In this document: piece after piece, positions 7,310 through 8,675 of the stretch | Position numbering within the stretch: position 1 is the first letter of the stretch | Layout of the letters: every line of letters starts with the position of its first letter | NCBI GenBank assembly: GCA_018882645.1 | Contig: VERM01000051.1 | Location: 1 to 8,675, forward strand | Reading direction: 5' to 3' | DNA from: Ferruginibacter sp. | Lineage (GTDB): Bacteria > Bacteroidota > Bacteroidia > Chitinophagales > Chitinophagaceae | Length of the DNA stretch: 8,675 nt | Translations under genes and position numbers: made by a program | The notes under the pieces: model-generated | Told to the model about the DNA's origin: nothing | Databases searched by the model: none | The model's input: the letters and a program-made list of their open reading frames with translations, nothing else

Positions 7310-7659
7310 GTCCACCTGTCCAGCAAATATGCTCTGGCCGCTTTTACATCTCTGGTAGAAATCGGCCATTCTTCTTCGTAATTTAATTTATTGATAAGTT
7401 GATATCTTTTATAAGCGCCTGTTTCTATGATTTCATCAGTTATATTAGGTGTGACTTCCAGATCCAGCATGTGTAAATAATAGCGAAAAGCAGTAACATT
7501 TAAACTCCTCCCGTTAGACAGGTGTTTAATTTTCATTTCGTGTTCGGGCAAGGCAAGTTCCCTTTGAGCATCAACCTCCGGCACCTCCTTACTCTTGTCT
7601 GTAAGAAATTTGATGAACATCCATATAAGAAATCCGTAAGGAAAATAATTGTGATTCAT
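7288..7659 (-). CDS. Unrecognised 123-aa protein
   Basis: I do not recognise this protein. It starts at an ATG (7659) with NHNYFPYGFLIWMFIKFLTDKSKE. Residues about 6-19 are hydrophobic enough for a short or marginal membrane segment or anchor, followed by a charged region. The remaining soluble part (about 30-123) mixes predicted helices and polar turns, including LPEHEMKIKHLSNGRSLNV, YYLHMLDLEVTPNITDEII and a C-terminal helix VKAARAYLLDRWTYMKSLN. Conserved-looking Trp, Tyr and charged residues and normal codon use suggest a real gene rather than a chance frame. It lies downstream of the Fic toxin gene on the same strand, 88 bases beyond the Fic stop, so it could be co-transcribed with the toxin-antitoxin pair. 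It could equally be an unrelated accessory gene. Confidence 0.6.
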   Translation of the reverse strand: MNHNYFPYGFLIWMFIKFLTDKSKEVPEVDAQRELALPEHEMKIKHLSNGRSLNVTAFRYYLHMLDLEVTPNITDEIIETGAYKRYQLINKLNYEEEWPISTRDVKAARAYLLDRWTYMKSLN

Positions 7660-7747
7660 GATTTATTTATTGAATCGAAATTAATCTGCACTTTTTAGTT
7701 GAACTTAGAAAAATTGATAAACTCAATATCAGTGATTTCTCCTTTAA

Positions 7748-8278
7748 TTAGAATTTTCTTCTCATTGATTTGACTGGTGGGTTGAGGTTTAGTGTCAAGT
7801 CTTTTTCCGATGCCATCAGCCTTAAAAACTCTCTTTGTGTTCTTCCGTTTCCTTCTCTGAATGGGTGTAAATAGTTGACATTGTCTAAAATTTCTGCCAA
7901 TTTCTCGGCTAAGAGTTTTTTGTTGTCATTCGGAATTTTCTTGAACTCAGCAATTAACTGGTCAATATATTTAAATGCGTTGTCAAAGTATGAAGTAGGG
8001 AAAAACTGTTTACCGTCTTTGCTAATTTCAACCATACGCTTTTTCCCGGCCCATACGTATATGTCTTGAAATAAATGTCTGTGGATAATAAAAAGGCAGT
8101 CAATGCCCTCGATTTTTATTGGGCTTTCGTAAAGTTCTTGAAGTCTTTTTGTTACAGCACTACTCTCAACAAAGAGCAATACATCGGAAGCAGTTATATT
8201 TTGTAGGTTTCGTAAAAGTCCTGTCTTGGGGTCAGTGTAGGTGTAATCAGGGTCTATGTATTTGTAAGAATTAGGCAT
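7748..8278 (-). CDS. Fic-domain AMP-transferase, toxin of a class I Fic toxin-antitoxin pair
   Basis: This 176-aa Fic protein carries an intact active-site motif, HPFREGNGRTQR (residues 138-149). His138 is the catalytic base, the Glu-Gly-Asn-Gly turn holds metal and phosphates, and the Arg residues bind the nucleotide. Fic enzymes of this kind transfer AMP from ATP to hydroxyl groups of target proteins; stand-alone toxins such as VbhT-type Fic modify DNA gyrase and topoisomerase IV. Also visible are the usual HRHLFQDIYVWAGKKR segment (66-81) and the flap near KQFFPTSYFDN (90-100). It begins with MPNSYKYIDP, 8 bases inside the antitoxin gene. After TLNLNPP (162-168) the frame ends abruptly with VKSMRRKF. 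A one-base shift near 7772-7780 would continue for 26 residues to a stop at 7695-7697, giving about 194 aa, the usual size of such proteins. The active site is unaffected; whether the C-terminus is truly broken is open. Confidence 0.9.
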   Translation of the reverse strand: MPNSYKYIDPDYTYTDPKTGLLRNLQNITASDVLLFVESSAVTKRLQELYESPIKIEGIDCLFIIHRHLFQDIYVWAGKKRMVEISKDGKQFFPTSYFDNAFKYIDQLIAEFKKIPNDNKKLLAEKLAEILDNVNYLHPFREGNGRTQREFLRLMASEKDLTLNLNPPVKSMRRKF

Positions 8279-8492
8279 AGGCTTTTTGTTTAGCTAATGC
8301 CACAAGTTCTGTTAGTGATATTTTGCCAGTAACATAATCTCTTATGATCTCAATGCCTGCCGGGGTGGGTTTAAATCCTTCAAACATATTACTCCCTATG
8401 GCGTTTGCGGTGCCTTCAAATGTTTTTAAGTCCGAAAACTTAACACCCATTATTGTCAAATTACTTCTGTCTATTTCAATTGTGTTGAACAT
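8271..8492 (-). CDS. VbhA-like antitoxin of the Fic pair
   Basis: This 73-aa protein is the likely inhibitor of the downstream Fic toxin. Residues 34-39 (SNMFEG) fit the class I Fic inhibition motif (S/T)xxxE(G/N), in which the Glu (here Glu38) reaches into the partner's active site, pairs with an Arg of the Fic motif and prevents productive ATP binding. The flanks also fit the antitoxin_VbhA family: GTANAIGSNMFEGFKPTP, then helix AGIEIIRDYVTGKISLTELV and a C-terminal helix ending KQKAYA. The frame could be extended to a TTG at 8540, but the ATG at 8492 is preferred: a TAAATTTG box (8516-8523) lies in that extension and the residues upstream look arbitrary. The stop overlaps the toxin start by 8 bases, the tight coupling typical of antitoxin-first pairs. 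The N-terminal 25 residues match nothing I recognise. Confidence 0.85.
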   Translation of the reverse strand: MFNTIEIDRSNLTIMGVKFSDLKTFEGTANAIGSNMFEGFKPTPAGIEIIRDYVTGKISLTELVALAKQKAYA

Positions 8493-8515
8493 ATTTTTCA
8501 GCCTTAAATCCTTTT

Positions 8516-8523
8516 CAAATTTA
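8516..8523 (-). promoter_or_regulatory. Candidate -7 promoter box of the Fic toxin-antitoxin operon
   Basis: The minus strand reads TAAATTTG, an exact match to the Bacteroidota TAnnTTTG box, and ends 23 bases before the antitoxin ATG (8492). That would leave a short leader of roughly 18 bases containing AAGGATTTAAGG, a weak purine-rich ribosome-binding candidate. A TTTG lies upstream, but with a spacer of 14 bases instead of about 19, so the -33 part is not convincing. Confidence 0.35.
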
Positions 8524-8570
8524 CAAAATATTTGGGTCAAATTATTTGATTTCTGTCGCTTTAAAATGGC

Positions 8571-8675
8571 TTATAACGGTTTGCGGCTTGGCGTAGTGGC
8601 GGATTTTTAGCACAAAAGTTCAATCGAAGAACTACACTTGAACCTACCACAAAACTGTCATACGAAGCACTGCAC
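8571..8675 (+). repeat. Partial dispersed intergenic repeat, attC-like layout, cut by the window end
   Basis: The stretch from TTATAACGGTTTGCGG onward is richer in G and C than its surroundings and codes for nothing I recognise. From memory, elements with the order 'AACGGTTTGCGGCTTGGCG ... GGCGGATTTTTAGCAC(AA)AAGTTCAA ... CGAAGCACTGCAC', ending in a complement of the first arm plus GTT, recur between genes in many Bacteroidota and resemble integron attC sites. Only the first arm (8574-8593) and the middle are in the window; the predicted second arm would follow position 8675. Within the visible part, GTTCAA (8618-8623) can pair with TTGAAC (8638-8643), or AGTTC (8617-8621) with GAACT (8629-8633). 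It lies 79 bases upstream of the antitoxin start. The repeat identity rests on recollection, not on a second copy in this window. Confidence 0.55.

Noticed and set aside
7695..7747. A possible second copy of the right-end repeat downstream of the Fic gene (TTTTTAG and GTTGAACTT near 7692-7706).
   Set aside because: Only short AT-rich words are shared, in a different order and without the GC-rich arm; chance is the simpler explanation.
8344..8610. An 88-aa open frame on the plus strand.
   Set aside because: It is antisense to the antitoxin gene and runs into the non-coding repeat; the antitoxin motif on the other strand is convincing.

Overview
The window reads as a piece of a Bacteroidota chromosome, perhaps Chitinophagaceae-like, although the rank below phylum is a guess. 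The support is an AT-rich base composition, an outer-membrane beta-barrel protein of the TonB-receptor-like class with a Bacteroidota-style plug, the near absence of Shine-Dalgarno sequences, and a few matches to the Bacteroidota -7 promoter box TAnnTTTG. No rRNA, tRNA, CRISPR array or intact transposase gene is visible.

Left part (1-1079, + strand): the C-terminal part of a NYN-domain (LabA/DUF88-type, PIN-like) nuclease, cut by the window start, is followed after 27 bases by a complete sugar-1-phosphate nucleotidyltransferase resembling MurU. A 12-bp hairpin with A and U runs on its flanks closes this unit and probably also stops the convergent unit.

Centre (1080-6821, - strand): the order of transcription is a TolC-type outer-membrane efflux protein, a MacA/HlyD-type periplasmic adaptor (28-base gap), an 809-aa TonB-receptor-like beta-barrel protein (start overlapping or abutting the adaptor stop) and, 58 bases further, a small four-helix membrane protein of unknown function. 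The first three look like one operon spanning periplasm and outer membrane. The inner-membrane ABC or RND pump that normally accompanies a TolC/adaptor pair is not in this cluster. It could be encoded elsewhere, or the small membrane protein could be the only inner-membrane partner.

Right part (6822-8675): a 466-base stretch without a convincing gene contains a small dyad close to the tolC-like start and one long ATG-less open frame of doubtful status. Then, on the - strand, come an unrecognised 123-aa protein and a class I Fic toxin-antitoxin pair. The pair consists of a 73-aa VbhA-like antitoxin with the inhibitory S-x-x-x-E-G motif, overlapping by 8 bases a Fic AMP-transferase with an intact HPFREGNGRTQR motif. 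The Fic C-terminus looks cut short, and a one-base shift would restore about 26 more residues. The window ends inside a sequence that I recall as a dispersed intergenic repeat of Bacteroidota with an attC-like, imperfectly palindromic layout; its second arm would lie beyond the window.

Nothing here is clearly a new system. The points most worth a second look are the pump-less efflux operon fused to a beta-barrel receptor gene, the Fic C-terminal shift, and the attC-like repeat next to a toxin-antitoxin pair.
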